Shown piece after piece: positions 49,347-59,356 of a stretch of DNA of 64,000 bases. The translations under genes were made by a program, and so were the position numbers. How positions within the stretch are numbered: position 1 is the stretch's first letter; every line of letters begins with the position of its first letter. Below the pieces are notes generated by a model. The model was not told where the DNA came from, ran no database searches, and saw only the letters and a list, made by a program, of their open reading frames with translations. Source of the DNA: Cognatiluteimonas weifangensis (GTDB taxonomy: Bacteria; Pseudomonadota; Gammaproteobacteria; Xanthomonadales; Xanthomonadaceae); the NCBI RefSeq assembly GCF_003416885.1, contig NZ_QVPD01000011.1:33831-97830 (forward strand). Direction: 5' to 3'.

Positions 49347-50231
49347 ATGTCCAGCCTCCCCCTTTGCGCCCTGACCATCGCCGGCTCCGATTCCGGCGGC
49401 GGCGCGGGCATCCAGGCCGACCTGAAGGCCTTCGCCGCGCACGGCGTCCATGGCCTGAGCGCGATCGCGGCGCTGACCGCGCAGAACACCCGCGGCGTGA
49501 CCGCGGTACACGTGCCGCCGGTCGGCTTCCTGCGCGCGCAGATCGATGCCTGCTTCGACGACTTCCACATCGGCGCGGTCAAGCTCGGGATGCTGGCCAC
49601 CGCCGAGGTGATCCACGCCGTGGCCGATGCGCTGGACACGCATTGCCCAGCGTTCGTGGTGCTGGACCCGGTGATGGTCGCGACTTCCGGCGCCAAGCTG
49701 CTGGCCGACGACGCGCTGGACGCGCTGCGCACCCGGCTGCTGCCGCTGGCGAGCCTGCTCACGCCCAACATCCCGGAAGCCGAGCTGCTGCTGGGCCGCC
49801 GCATCGCCTCCGCAGCCGCCGCCCAGGACGCGCTCGCCGAACTGCGCGCGCTCGGCGCGCAGGCGGTGCTGCTCAAGGGCGGGCACCTGGACGACGGCGC
49901 GCGCGTGGTCGACCGCTTCGACGATGGCCGGGCGCAAGCCGAATTCGTCCACGACCGGCTCGCGGTCGCCGCGCACGGCACCGGCTGCACGCTGGCCTCG
50001 GCGATCGCCGCCAACCTGTGCCGCGGCCTGGTGCCCGCCGCGGCCTGCGAGGCGGCGGTGGATTACGTGTACGCCGCGCTGCGCGGCGGCTACCGGCCCG
50101 GGCGCGGCGATGTCGTGGTGCTGGACCACTGCGCCACGGTCCGCACGCCGACCGACGGCGGCGGCGGGCCGGCGGGCGGCCGCGGCGTCGCGTCGACGCG
50201 TTTGTTCCGCGCGCTGCCCGACGCTACCTGA
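49347..50231 (+). CDS. thiD: HMP/HMP-phosphate kinase ThiD
   Basis: Phosphorylates HMP and HMP-P for thiamine synthesis. It has 294 residues against about 266 usually. Signatures: [40 protein letters not shown] and the anion hole [13 protein letters not shown]. The domain should end near [10 protein letters not shown]; about 30 Gly/Arg-rich residues follow and overlap the end of galE on the other strand. Confidence 0.94.
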   Translation: MSSLPLCALTIAGSDSGGGAGIQADLKAFAAHGVHGLSAIAALTAQNTRGVTAVHVPPVGFLRAQIDACFDDFHIGAVKLGMLATAEVIHAVADALDTHCPAFVVLDPVMVATSGAKLLADDALDALRTRLLPLASLLTPNIPEAELLLGRRIASAAAAQDALAELRALGAQAVLLKGGHLDDGARVVDRFDDGRAQAEFVHDRLAVAAHGTGCTLASAIAANLCRGLVPAAACEAAVDYVYAALRGGYRPGRGDVVVLDHCATVRTPTDGGGGPAGGRGVASTRLFRALPDAT

Positions 50232-51280
50232 CCGGCACCGGCGACGAACGCAGGCGCATCGACGTCCGCGTCCGCGTAGCCGCGCGGATGCAGCGATTGC
50301 CAATGCCAGGCGTCGCGACACATCCGCGGCACGCCCAGCCGCGCCCGCCAGCCGAGCAGGCGCCGCGCACGCGCAGGATCGGCATACAGCGTGGCGACGT
50401 CGCCCGGCCTGCGGGCGACGATCTCGCAGGGAATCCGGCGCCCCGAGACCCGTTCGAAGGCGCGCACCAGTTCCAGCACGCTGGTGCCGCGGCCGGTGCC
50501 CAGGTTGACGACGAGGTTGCGCTCGCGACGCACCAGGTAGTCGAGCGCATCCGCATGCGCGCGCGCCAGATCCATCACGTGCAGGTAGTCGCGCACGCCG
50601 GTGCCGTCGGCGGTCGGGTAGTCGCCGCCGAACACCCGCAGCCGCTCGCGCCGGCCCGCCGCGACCTGGCACAGGTAGGGCATCAGGTTGTTGGGCACGC
50701 CGCACGGGTCCTCGCCGATCAGGCCGGAGGGATGCGCGCCGACCGGGTTGAAATAACGCAGGCTCGCCGCCCGGAACGCGGGATCGGCACGGCACAGGTC
50801 CCCGATCATCTGCTCCATCACCAGCTTGGTGCGGCCGTAGGGATTGGTCGCCGACAGCGGCGCGTCCTCGCGCACGGGGACTTGCTCCGGCTCGCCGTAG
50901 ACGGTCGCCGATGAGCTGAACACCAGCCGCCGCACGCCCGTGTCCTGCATCGCCTGCAGCAACGCGATCGTGCCGCCGATGTTGTTGTCGAAATAGTCCA
51001 GCGGCTGCGCGCACGACTCGCCGACGGCCTTGAGCGCGGCGAAGTGCATCACCGCGTCGAAGCGGGATCCGGCAAGCAGCGCCCGCAGCCCGTCGCGATC
51101 GCGCAGGTCGAGTCGATGCGCCTCGACCGGGGCGCCGATGATCCGCTGCAGGCACGGCAGCGTGCGCGGCGAACTGTTGACGAAGTTGTCGACCACCACG
51201 ACCCGGTGCCCGAGGCCGGCCAGGACCACGCAGGCATGCGAGCCGATGTAGCCGGCCCCGCCGCAGACCAGGATGCGCAT
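50090..51280 (-). CDS. galE: UDP-glucose 4-epimerase GalE
   Basis: Interconverts UDP-glucose and UDP-galactose, supplying sugars for the polysaccharide locus beside it. It has 396 residues against about 338 usually. NAD loop GGAGYIGSH, catalytic Ser124 region FSSSATVYG and Tyr148-Lys152 (YGRTK) are present. The core ends near residue 336 (HPRGYADAD); the last 60 residues are low-complexity and lie antisense to the thiD end. Confidence 0.93.
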   Translation of the reverse strand: MRILVCGGAGYIGSHACVVLAGLGHRVVVVDNFVNSSPRTLPCLQRIIGAPVEAHRLDLRDRDGLRALLAGSRFDAVMHFAALKAVGESCAQPLDYFDNNIGGTIALLQAMQDTGVRRLVFSSSATVYGEPEQVPVREDAPLSATNPYGRTKLVMEQMIGDLCRADPAFRAASLRYFNPVGAHPSGLIGEDPCGVPNNLMPYLCQVAAGRRERLRVFGGDYPTADGTGVRDYLHVMDLARAHADALDYLVRRERNLVVNLGTGRGTSVLELVRAFERVSGRRIPCEIVARRPGDVATLYADPARARRLLGWRARLGVPRMCRDAWHWQSLHPRGYADADVDAPAFVAGAGQVASGSARNKRVDATPRPPAGPPPPSVGVRTVAQWSSTTTSPRPGR

Positions 51281-51449
51281 ACACCGCCTCGTACGGCCGG
51301 CTCCTGACCTCAGCAACGCGGGCCGGAGGATTTGCCGGACGCGACCGGATTCCGCGTTCCCCCTCTCGCCTGCCCCGTGCCCGGCGGGACGGCGGGACAC
51401 CGCAAGCCGGGAATCGTCACGGCGCGCGCGAGCGTGCGAGGAGTCGACC

Positions 51450-52535
51450 ATGAAGGTCCTGGTGACGGGCGCCGCCGGTTTCATCGGCGCCAGCCTTTGC
51501 GGGCGCCTGCTCGCGCGCGGCGACGAGGTGCTGGGCTACGACAACCTCAACGACTACTACGACCCGCGGCTGAAGCAGGCGCGCCTGGCGCGACTGCTGC
51601 CGCAACCCGGCTTCCGCTTCGCGCTGGCGGCGCTCGAGGATCGCGACGCGCTGCAGCGCGCGTTCGCCGCGTTCGCGCCGCAGCGGGTGGTCAACCTGGC
51701 GGCGCAGGCCGGCGTGCGCTACTCGCTGGAGAATCCGCAGGCCTACATCGACAGCAACATCGTCGGCTTCCTGAACGTACTCGAGGCCTGCCGCCACGCC
51801 GGCACCGAGCACCTGGTCTACGCCTCGTCCAGCTCGGTCTACGGCGCCAACCGCAAGCTGCCGTTCGCGGTGGAGGACAGCGTCGACCATCCGGTCAGCC
51901 TGTACGCCGCCAGCAAGAAAGCCAACGAGCTGATGGCGCACACCTACAGCCACCTGTTCGGCCTGCCGACCACGGGCCTGCGCTTTTTCACCGTGTACGG
52001 TCCATGGGGGCGACCGGACATGGCGCTGTTCCTGTTCACCCGCAAGATTCTGGCGGGCGAGCCGATCGAGGTATTCAACCACGGCCGTCACAGCCGCGAT
52101 TTCACCTACATCGACGACATCGTCGAAGGCGTGATCCGCACCCTCGACCGGGTGCCGGGTCCGGACCCGGCTTACGACCCGATGGCCCCCACCCCCGCCT
52201 CCTCCAGCGCGCCCTATCGCCTGTACAACATCGGCAACCACCGCCGGATCGAACTGCTGCGCTACATCGAGGTGATCGAGGACTGCCTCGGGCGCAAGGC
52301 CGAGCGCCGGCTGCTGCCGCTGCAGCCCGGCGACGTCCCGGACACCTGCGCCGATGTCCACGCGCTGCAGCGCGATACCGGCTATGCGCCGGCCACCCCG
52401 ATCGAGGTCGGAGTGCGCCGGTTCGTGGACTGGTACCGGGAGTTCTACCTGTCCGAGAGGCCGGTCCGGGTCGCTGGCCGCTGTCCCAGCGCCCCGGCGT
52501 TTGCCCCGGTGAGCCAACTCGGGGAACACCCATGA
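51450..52535 (+). CDS. UDP-glucuronate 4-epimerase-like protein
   Basis: Extended SDR of 361 residues. [10 protein letters not shown] binds [19 protein letters not shown] is the signature of the UDP-glucuronate epimerases (CapI/LspL); the catalytic pair is Tyr152-Lys156 (YAASKK). It likely makes UDP-galacturonate for the polysaccharide. The ATG follows GAGGAG. A short extension ends at a TGA that overlaps the next gene's ATG. First gene of the coupled export and synthesis cluster. Confidence 0.88.
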   Translation: MKVLVTGAAGFIGASLCGRLLARGDEVLGYDNLNDYYDPRLKQARLARLLPQPGFRFALAALEDRDALQRAFAAFAPQRVVNLAAQAGVRYSLENPQAYIDSNIVGFLNVLEACRHAGTEHLVYASSSSVYGANRKLPFAVEDSVDHPVSLYAASKKANELMAHTYSHLFGLPTTGLRFFTVYGPWGRPDMALFLFTRKILAGEPIEVFNHGRHSRDFTYIDDIVEGVIRTLDRVPGPDPAYDPMAPTPASSSAPYRLYNIGNHRRIELLRYIEVIEDCLGRKAERRLLPLQPGDVPDTCADVHALQRDTGYAPATPIEVGVRRFVDWYREFYLSERPVRVAGRCPSAPAFAPVSQLGEHP

Positions 52536-53152
52536 CCCGCATGCATTCCGGCTTTCTCGCCACCGCCGCGGCGTTGCTGCTCGCCGCCTGCGCCACCACG
52601 GCCCCGGACGACGCCGGCCCGCCCCCCACCGCTGCCAGCGCCGTCGACGCGTACCACATCGGCGTCGACGACATGGTCCAGGTCTCCGTCTGGCAGAACC
52701 CGGACCTGGGCATCACCGCCCCGGTGCGGCCGGACGGCATGATTTCGGTGCCGCTGATCGGCGACGTGCAAGCCGGCGGTCGCACCCCGCCGGAAGTGGC
52801 CAAGGACATTCAGACGCGACTGGCGGCGTACGTGCTCGAGCCGCGGGTGTCGGTCATCCTCACCGAGCTGCGCAGCCACGAATACCTGTCGCGGGTCAGC
52901 ATCACCGGCGCGGTCACCAACCCGGTGTCGATCCCCTACCGCCAGGGCATGACCGTGCTGGACGCGGTGCTCGCGGCCGGCGGCGTCACCGAGTTCGCGG
53001 CGCCCGACCGCTCCAGCCTGCACCGCAAGTCCGACACCGACGTGCGCAGCTACAGCCTGCGCCTGGATCGGATCCTCAAGCAGGGCGATCTGAGCACCAA
53101 CTACAAGGTCGCACCCGGCGACGTGATCACGGTTCCGGAGCGCATCCTGTGA
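52532..53152 (+). CDS. Polysaccharide export lipoprotein (GumB/Wza-like)
   Basis: Outer-membrane export channel component. It has 206 residues, as in GumB and much shorter than Wza. Lipobox LLLAAC with Cys20. A polysaccharide-export domain ([33 protein letters not shown]) is followed by one SLBB domain ([15 protein letters not shown]). Its ATG overlaps the previous stop (ATGA) and its stop overlaps the next start (GTGA). Confidence 0.93.
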   Translation: MTRMHSGFLATAAALLLAACATTAPDDAGPPPTAASAVDAYHIGVDDMVQVSVWQNPDLGITAPVRPDGMISVPLIGDVQAGGRTPPEVAKDIQTRLAAYVLEPRVSVILTELRSHEYLSRVSITGAVTNPVSIPYRQGMTVLDAVLAAGGVTEFAAPDRSSLHRKSDTDVRSYSLRLDRILKQGDLSTNYKVAPGDVITVPERIL

Positions 53153-54747
53153 ACTACGGCTACACCCAAGCGAGCCTGCCCGGGCCCTCCGGCGAGCGTC
53201 TGCCGACGCTCACCCTGATTGCGCTCGCGCGCACGGAATTCCGCCGCTACGTGCTGCCGTTGGCGACGATCTTCGCGGTCGTCGCGTTCGGCTTCCTGGT
53301 CTGGGGCCTGGGCAATCCCCCCACCTACAAGTCGTCGGCGACGGTGCTGGTCGAGGACAACGGCTCCATCATCCCGCTGGCCGACGGCCGCCCGGCAGCG
53401 CCGGACGACACCTCGCGCGCCGTGATCTCGCGCGACGTGCTGTTCGGCCACGCGGTGATGGAAGACATTCTGCGCGCAGGCGGCTGGCTCGACGCCGATC
53501 CCAGTCCGCAGGAGAAGCAACGCCTGATCAACGGCATCACCGCACGCACCGAAATCCAGGTCACCGGCAGCAGCAGCAGCGGCCGCGCCAGCGACCCGCG
53601 GCTGAGCCTGGTGAAGATCACCTATGCGGACTCCGATCCCGCACGCGCCTACGCCGTGACCAAGCGCTTCTCCGAAGCGCTGATCGAACGGGTCCTCGAC
53701 TCCAAGGCACGCGCCAGCCGCTCCACCTACCAGTTCATCGACGCGCAGGTGGAGAAGTACCAGCAAGCGCTGGGCGAGGCCGACCGCAAGCTGCAGGATT
53801 ACCGCAGCATCAACCCGGACGCGGTGCCCGGCGTCGACGACGACGTCTCCGCGCGGATCGGGGAGTTGCGCCGGATGGTCGACAACGCGCGCATGGATCT
53901 CGCCGATGTCGGTGCCCAGGAACAGCAACTGATGGGCCAGCTGTCACGGGAGAGCCAGGTCGTCACGGTGCCGCGTTCCACCCAGTTGAACGCGCAACTG
54001 GCGGCGCTGCAGGCCGAGCGCGACCGCCTGCGGCTGAGCTACACCGACCAGTATCCGGACGTGGTCCGGATCCAGAACCAGATCCGCGCCCTGCAGACGC
54101 AGGCACGCGGCGCCGGCCGCGACGCGGGAACGCCGGTGCTGTCCGGCGCCGCCCCGTCGTTGAATCCGCTGTACGGACAACTGCGGGCGCAGCTGTCGGA
54201 GGTGCGGCGCCAGGGGGCCGCGGCCGCTTCCCGGGTCGCCACCGCGCAGGCGCTGCTCGCCGAGGAGCTGGCACGCAGCCGCAAGATCATGGGCGCGGAA
54301 CCCGACGTCGCGGCCTTGACCCGGGCCCGCGAGGTCAACCGGGAAATGTACGAGGACCTGCTCAAGCGCCGCGAAAGCGCGCGGGTCTCGATGCGTCTGG
54401 ACGCCGAGGGACGCAGCCTCGGCTTCCAGATCCAGGAGCCGGCGTCGCTGCCGCTGACGCCCAGCGGCTTGCGGCTGACCCATTTCGCCGCCGCGGGCCT
54501 GCTGCTGGCGACGCTGCTGCCATTGCTGCTGCTGTCGTTGCTGGTCAGGCACGACCCCCGCGTCCGTACGCCCCTGCAGATCGAGCGCGAGGCGGGATTG
54601 CCGGTACTGGCGACCATTCCCCACCACCTCACGCACGCCCAATACCTGCGCAACGCCAGGCAGCTGAAGCTGGGATCGGCATTGTTCCTCGCGGTGCCGC
54701 TGGTCTATGCGCTGGTACTCGTGCTGAAACTGGCCGACATCCTATGA
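53149..54747 (+). CDS. Chain-length determinant protein (GumC/Wzz-like)
   Basis: Inner-membrane co-polymerase controlling chain length and linking to export. It has 532 residues: N-terminal helix (about 35-55), Wzz domain, long periplasmic coiled coils (about 220-420), a GNVR-like RSRKIMGAEPDVAALTRAREVNREMYEDLL region, and C-terminal helices (about 470-492 and 512-530). No kinase domain is fused; the ATPase-like protein is the next gene. Start GTG 53149 overlaps the upstream stop. Resembles chain-length proteins of exosortase-associated loci. Confidence 0.88.
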   Translation: MNYGYTQASLPGPSGERLPTLTLIALARTEFRRYVLPLATIFAVVAFGFLVWGLGNPPTYKSSATVLVEDNGSIIPLADGRPAAPDDTSRAVISRDVLFGHAVMEDILRAGGWLDADPSPQEKQRLINGITARTEIQVTGSSSSGRASDPRLSLVKITYADSDPARAYAVTKRFSEALIERVLDSKARASRSTYQFIDAQVEKYQQALGEADRKLQDYRSINPDAVPGVDDDVSARIGELRRMVDNARMDLADVGAQEQQLMGQLSRESQVVTVPRSTQLNAQLAALQAERDRLRLSYTDQYPDVVRIQNQIRALQTQARGAGRDAGTPVLSGAAPSLNPLYGQLRAQLSEVRRQGAAAASRVATAQALLAEELARSRKIMGAEPDVAALTRAREVNREMYEDLLKRRESARVSMRLDAEGRSLGFQIQEPASLPLTPSGLRLTHFAAAGLLLATLLPLLLLSLLVRHDPRVRTPLQIEREAGLPVLATIPHHLTHAQYLRNARQLKLGSALFLAVPLVYALVLVLKLADIL

Positions 54748-55490
54748 ATGCGATCGACTATTCCGCGGTGGATGCCGTGGCCGATCTTGCCGGTGCCGGG
54801 CGGGACGTCGTGCGCCGGACCGGCTCCACCGCACTGACCCCCGCGCAGCTGGACGACCGCGCGATCATCCCCTACGCCGATGGCGCCAACCGCCGCCTGG
54901 TGGATGCGTTCCGGGAGCTGCGTACGCGACTGCTGGCGACTGCCAGCGACAACTTCATCACCCTGGTCGCTCCGGTCAGCGCCGGCAGCGGCGGCAGCTA
55001 TGTCGCCCGCAACCTCGCCGTCACCCTCACCTTCGACCCGACCAAGAGCGCACTGCTGATCGATTGCAACCTGCGCCGGCCCTCGCAGCACCAGTCGATG
55101 CGGGTCGACGCCTGCAACGGCGGCCTGGTCAACTATCTGGAAGACCCGGATGCCGAGGTCGAGAGCATGCTTTACGACACCGGCATCCCGCGCCTGCAAC
55201 TGATTCCGGCGGGCCGCTCGCGGCAGGGCGAGGTGGAGACCGAGTACTTCGCCTCGTTCCGCATGCGCCTGCTGCTGGACTCGCTGCGCAGCAGCTATGC
55301 CGACAGGTACATCTTCCTCGACAGCCCGCCGGCGCTGGGTGCGCCCGACGCGCGCATGCTGTCGGAGATGGCCGACGTGGTGGTCCTGGTCGCCGGCTAC
55401 GGCCGCAACACGGCCGCGGACATCGCCGCCGCCGCCGGCAACTTCGATCCCGGGAAATTCGCCGGCGTGGTCTTCAATGAAAACGCCTGA
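54744..55490 (+). CDS. Wzc/CpsD-like ATPase, degenerate Walker A
   Basis: 248 residues in the BY-kinase fold. It should partner the chain-length protein. The Walker A position reads SAGSGGSY (79-86), with Gly84 where the essential lysine stands. Walker A' (LLIDCNLRRPS) and Walker B (IFLDSPPAL) are kept. The C-terminus has no tyrosine cluster. It may be a pseudokinase or use another nucleotide mode. Coupled by ATGA to the gene before; its last 14 bases overlap the barrel gene. Confidence 0.85.
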   Translation: MNAIDYSAVDAVADLAGAGRDVVRRTGSTALTPAQLDDRAIIPYADGANRRLVDAFRELRTRLLATASDNFITLVAPVSAGSGGSYVARNLAVTLTFDPTKSALLIDCNLRRPSQHQSMRVDACNGGLVNYLEDPDAEVESMLYDTGIPRLQLIPAGRSRQGEVETEYFASFRMRLLLDSLRSSYADRYIFLDSPPALGAPDARMLSEMADVVVLVAGYGRNTAADIAAAAGNFDPGKFAGVVFNENA

Positions 55491-56811
55491 ACCCGGCTGC
55501 GGCCGGAGCCGCCCCCTGCGGCGGACGGCGCTGTCCGCCGCGCTCGCGGCCGCAGCCATCGCCGGCGGCGTGCACGCGGCGGAGATCGACTACCAGCTCG
55601 AGCTGGCGCTGCTCCACAGCGACAACATCAATCTCAGCGAGGACAACCAGGCCAAGGATACGATCCTCATACCGCGTCTGGCGTTCGAGGCTCGGCAGCA
55701 GGGCACGGCGATCGCGCTGCACGCACGCGGCGAGCTGGAACGCCGCCATTACTTCGACAACACGTTCCCGGACGAAACCAGGACCGCGTTCGCCGGCCAG
55801 CTCGACTGGGCGCTGCTGCCCGAACGCATGCACCTGGTGTTCGAGGACTACCTCAGTCACGAACCCATCGACATCCGCGACGGCCGCTACCCGGGCAACC
55901 TGCAGCGGGTGAACGTGTTTCTCGCCGGACCCAGCTTTCTCGCCCGCTTCGGCGAGCGCAACCGGCTGCGGCTCGACCTGCGGGCGTCCGACAGCCACGC
56001 CGAGGTGACGCCCGGGTTCGACGGCCGACGCTACAGCGCCGTGGCCGCCTTGCAGCACGAACTGACCGCCACGTCGCGGGCCTCGATCAACGTCGCCTCG
56101 ACCCGGGCCGAGTTCGACGACCCGCCGCCGGTGGCGACCGACTACACGCTCCAGGAAGGCTTCGGCCGCTACGAGGGCAGCCTGCGCGGCATCGAATACG
56201 AAATCGATCTCGGGCACGCGCGCCTGAACCGCGCCGCAGGCGACGACGCGACCACCACCATCGCGCGCGCCACGGCGACCTGGCAGATCAGCCCGCGCAG
56301 CCGGCTGCGTTTGCGCGCGCGCCACCAGTTCTCGGACGAGGTCCAGGATCTGGTCGTGCGCATGAGCGACCCGGACGAGCCGTTGGCCGCGGACCTGGCC
56401 GGCGTCTTTTCCCCCTTCGTCACCGCCGGCGTCTATCGCCAGCGCAGCGCCGAAATCGATTACCGCTTCAACGGCCAGCGCCTGAGCCTGCGCCTGCGCC
56501 CGCTGTACCGGCACCTGCGCTATTTCGACCGGCCACAGAACGACCGCACCATGCGCAGCGCCTACTACCGGATCGGTTACCGCGTACGCCCGCGCGCGGA
56601 CGTGTTCTTCGAGGGCTATACGAGCAAGCACGAATTCCTGACCCAGCCGCGCGAGGACATGGACCACGTGCACAGCCTCGGCATCGACTACCGGATGACG
56701 CGGCACCTGAGCTGGCGCGCCGAGGTGATGCGCAACACCCGCGCCTCGACCCAGGCGGACCCGCGCTACCGGGAAAACGCCGCGCAACTGACCATCGTGT
56801 GGATGCGCTGA
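55477..56811 (+). CDS. Outer-membrane beta-barrel protein of the EPS locus
   Basis: 444 residues. Signal peptide (about 1-35, ending VHAAE), then alternating beta-strand pattern to the C-terminal WMR. IDYQLELALLHSDNINLSEDN resembles barrels found in exosortase/PEP-CTERM-type polysaccharide loci. Probably an outer-membrane channel or assembly protein for the exported polymer. It is not a named porin family to my eye. Confidence 0.78.
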   Translation: MKTPEPGCGRSRPLRRTALSAALAAAAIAGGVHAAEIDYQLELALLHSDNINLSEDNQAKDTILIPRLAFEARQQGTAIALHARGELERRHYFDNTFPDETRTAFAGQLDWALLPERMHLVFEDYLSHEPIDIRDGRYPGNLQRVNVFLAGPSFLARFGERNRLRLDLRASDSHAEVTPGFDGRRYSAVAALQHELTATSRASINVASTRAEFDDPPPVATDYTLQEGFGRYEGSLRGIEYEIDLGHARLNRAAGDDATTTIARATATWQISPRSRLRLRARHQFSDEVQDLVVRMSDPDEPLAADLAGVFSPFVTAGVYRQRSAEIDYRFNGQRLSLRLRPLYRHLRYFDRPQNDRTMRSAYYRIGYRVRPRADVFFEGYTSKHEFLTQPREDMDHVHSLGIDYRMTRHLSWRAEVMRNTRASTQADPRYRENAAQLTIVWMR

Positions 56812-56821
56812 CGAGGGAGCC

Positions 56822-57964
56822 GTGCACGTGCTCGAAATCCTGCTCTGGAGTGCGCTCGCCGTACTGGCCTACATCTACGTCGGCTATCCGTTGCTGGCGA
56901 TCCTCCTGGCCAGGCTGCGGCCGCGTCCGGTGCACCGGGGCCCGGTCCGCGCCTCGGTCACCGCGATCATCACCGCCTACAACGAGGAAAAGCACATCGG
57001 GCAGAAGCTGCAGAACGTGCTTGCCGCCGATTACCCCGCGCAGCTGCTTGATGTCATCGTCGCCTCCGATGCCTCCAGCGATGCCACCGATCGCATCGTG
57101 CGCGAATGCGATGCGCCGAACGTCAGGCTGCTGCGGGTGGAAGGCCGCCTGGGCAAGACCGCCTGCCAGAACGCCGCCGCCAAAGTCGCCCGCGGCGACA
57201 TCCTGGTGTTCATGGACGCCACGACCATGACCGACCCCGGCGCCCTGCGGGCAATGGTCGGCAATTTCCACGACCCCGGCGTCGGTTGCGTCGCCGGGCG
57301 CCTGGTCTACCGGGCGCGCGGCGCGGATGCGACCAGCCGCGGTGGCACCTCCTATTGGGGTTACGAGACCAGGTTGCGCATGGCCGAAAGCGCGCTCGGC
57401 TCGCTGATCGGCGTCAGCGGGCAACTGTACGCGGTCCGGCGCAATGCCTACCGGCCGATCGCACCGGACCTGATCAGCGATTTCGTCATCGCCATGGCGA
57501 TGCGCGGACAGGGGTTGCGGACGGTGCTGGAACCGGACGCGGTCTGTTACGAGGACACCCTCGACCGCTCCGACCAGGAGCTGCCGATGCGGGTCCGGGT
57601 CGGGTTGCGCAGCCTGTATGCGCTGGCATCGCAACGGCGTTTCCTCGACCCGTTCCGCTACGGCGCTTTCGCCTGGGAGCTGTGGTCGCACAAGCTGCTG
57701 CGCTACCTGTCGCCGGTGTTCTGGACGATCGCCCTGCTGGCCAACATCGCCCTCGCCCTGCAGGGGCGCTACCTGCCGCTGCTGGCGTTGCAGGTGCTGG
57801 TGCTGGCGCTGGGCACGCTCGGATTCCTGCCGCTGCGGCGCTTCGGCGGGTGGCGGCTGCTGGCGCAGCCGTACTACTTCCTGCTCACCAATCTCGCCTC
57901 GGCCGTCAGCCTGTTCAAGTTCCTGCGCGGCGAGCGGATCGTGACCTGGACGCCGTTGCGCTGA
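56822..57964 (+). CDS. Family 2 glycosyltransferase, membrane-bound
   Basis: 380 residues. N-terminal helix (about 5-27), a GT-A domain (TAIITAYNEEKHIG, DVIVASDASSDAT, VFMDATTMTD), the acceptor-site region ISDFVIAMAMRGQG, and three or four C-terminal helices (about 300-370). It resembles processive or cellulose-synthase-like GT2 enzymes. GTG at 56822 follows GAGGGAG. Donor sugar unknown. Confidence 0.9.
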   Translation: MHVLEILLWSALAVLAYIYVGYPLLAILLARLRPRPVHRGPVRASVTAIITAYNEEKHIGQKLQNVLAADYPAQLLDVIVASDASSDATDRIVRECDAPNVRLLRVEGRLGKTACQNAAAKVARGDILVFMDATTMTDPGALRAMVGNFHDPGVGCVAGRLVYRARGADATSRGGTSYWGYETRLRMAESALGSLIGVSGQLYAVRRNAYRPIAPDLISDFVIAMAMRGQGLRTVLEPDAVCYEDTLDRSDQELPMRVRVGLRSLYALASQRRFLDPFRYGAFAWELWSHKLLRYLSPVFWTIALLANIALALQGRYLPLLALQVLVLALGTLGFLPLRRFGGWRLLAQPYYFLLTNLASAVSLFKFLRGERIVTWTPLR

Positions 57965-58057
57965 GCGGCGCCGCTGGCCGTCGACGCGGCGACGTGGCGT
58001 TGTCCCAGAGACCACGAAGATCGGGCCGGATGGCATGCCATGCGATCGGGAGCGGAC

Positions 58058-59356
58058 ATGTACGTTGCAGCCGCGAGCACTCCGAGCATGCCGCCGGAAG
58101 CTGCCTGCGCGGACACGCCGCCGCATCCGCGTGTCGCTCCGCGACGCGTGCTGTACGTGGTGTCGCGGTTCCCGGCCTGGTCGGAGACGTTCATCGTCCG
58201 CGAGATCCGCACGCTGCTGGAGCAGGGCGTCGACGTCCGCATCCTGTCGCTCAGGTCGCCGTCCACGGGCCTCGTCCAGGCCGATGCCGCCGCGCTGCTG
58301 GATCGCGTGCGCCAGCCGCCTTCGCCGCCGATCCTGCTCGGCCGCGCGCTGCGCGCCTGGGGCGCATATCCGCGGCGGGTGTCGGCGGCGGCCTTCATCG
58401 TGGCGGCCGACAGCTGGCGCAGCCCGGCGGTCCTGATGAAATCGCTGGCGACCCTGGCCGATGCCCTGAGCCAGCTGGCCTGGCTGCGCCGGTTCGACCC
58501 GGACTACATCCATGCGCACTGGTCGACCTATCCCGCGACCGCGGCCTGGCTGCTGGCACGGGTCCTGCGGCGCCCGTTCGGATTCACCTGCCATGCCCAC
58601 GACGTGTTCGTGAACCGCCAGCTGCTGCCGCGCAAGCTTGCGGACGCTGCGCTGGCGGTGACCGTCTCGCAACACAACGTCGACTGGCTGGACCACAACG
58701 TCTCGCCGCTGGCGTCACGCAAGCTGGAGGTCGTGCATTGCGGGGTGGACCTGGCGCATCTGCCCTGGCGTCCCGAAGGGCGCGCCGGAAGCCTGATCCT
58801 GGGCGTCGGTCGCCTGGTGCCGATGAAGGGTTTCGACACGCTGATCGAGGCGCTCGCCCTGCTGCAGGCACGCGGGGTCGGGTTCCGGTGCCTGCTCGTG
58901 GGCGAAGGCCCGCAGCGTGCGGCCCTGCAGGCTTCGGTCCTCGCCCATGGCCTGCAGGACAGGATCGAGCTGCCCGGGGCCTTGCCGCAGGAACAGGTGC
59001 GGGCCGCGCTCGACCAGGCCGTGGCGTTCGCCCTGCCCTGCCAGGTGGCCGCAGACGGCAGCCGCGACGGCATCCCGGTCGCGCTGATGGAAGCGATGGC
59101 GGCCGGATGTCCGGTCGTCAGCTGTCCGGTGTCGGGGGTGCCGGAATTGATCGACGACGGCCAACACGGGCTGCTGGTGCCGCAGCGCGATCCGCAGGCG
59201 CTGGCGCACGCCCTGCAACGGCTGCTGGACGATGCCGCATTGCGCCACCGTCTGGCCAGCGCAGCGCGCCTGCGCATCGAACGCGAATTCGATGCCGACA
59301 AGGAAGCGCGGAAACTTCACCGGCTGATGGCGAGGGCTACAGCAGATGCCGCCTGA
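58058..59356 (+). CDS. Family 4 glycosyltransferase
   Basis: 432 residues, GT-B fold. VLYVVSRFPAWSETFIVREI starts the first Rossmann domain; ILGVGRLVPMKGFDTLIEAL and the donor-site EAMAAGCPVVS identify GT4. ATG 58058 is preferred over 58040 because GGGAG lies 7 bases before it. Its final 11 bases overlap the next GT gene. Sugar specificity unknown. Confidence 0.9.
   Translation: MYVAAASTPSMPPEAACADTPPHPRVAPRRVLYVVSRFPAWSETFIVREIRTLLEQGVDVRILSLRSPSTGLVQADAAALLDRVRQPPSPPILLGRALRAWGAYPRRVSAAAFIVAADSWRSPAVLMKSLATLADALSQLAWLRRFDPDYIHAHWSTYPATAAWLLARVLRRPFGFTCHAHDVFVNRQLLPRKLADAALAVTVSQHNVDWLDHNVSPLASRKLEVVHCGVDLAHLPWRPEGRAGSLILGVGRLVPMKGFDTLIEALALLQARGVGFRCLLVGEGPQRAALQASVLAHGLQDRIELPGALPQEQVRAALDQAVAFALPCQVAADGSRDGIPVALMEAMAAGCPVVSCPVSGVPELIDDGQHGLLVPQRDPQALAHALQRLLDDAALRHRLASAARLRIEREFDADKEARKLHRLMARATADAA

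Noticed and set aside
58040..58057. Upstream ATG for the first GT4 gene
   Set aside because: It lacks a ribosome-binding site, while GGGAG precedes the ATG at 58058 at a normal distance.
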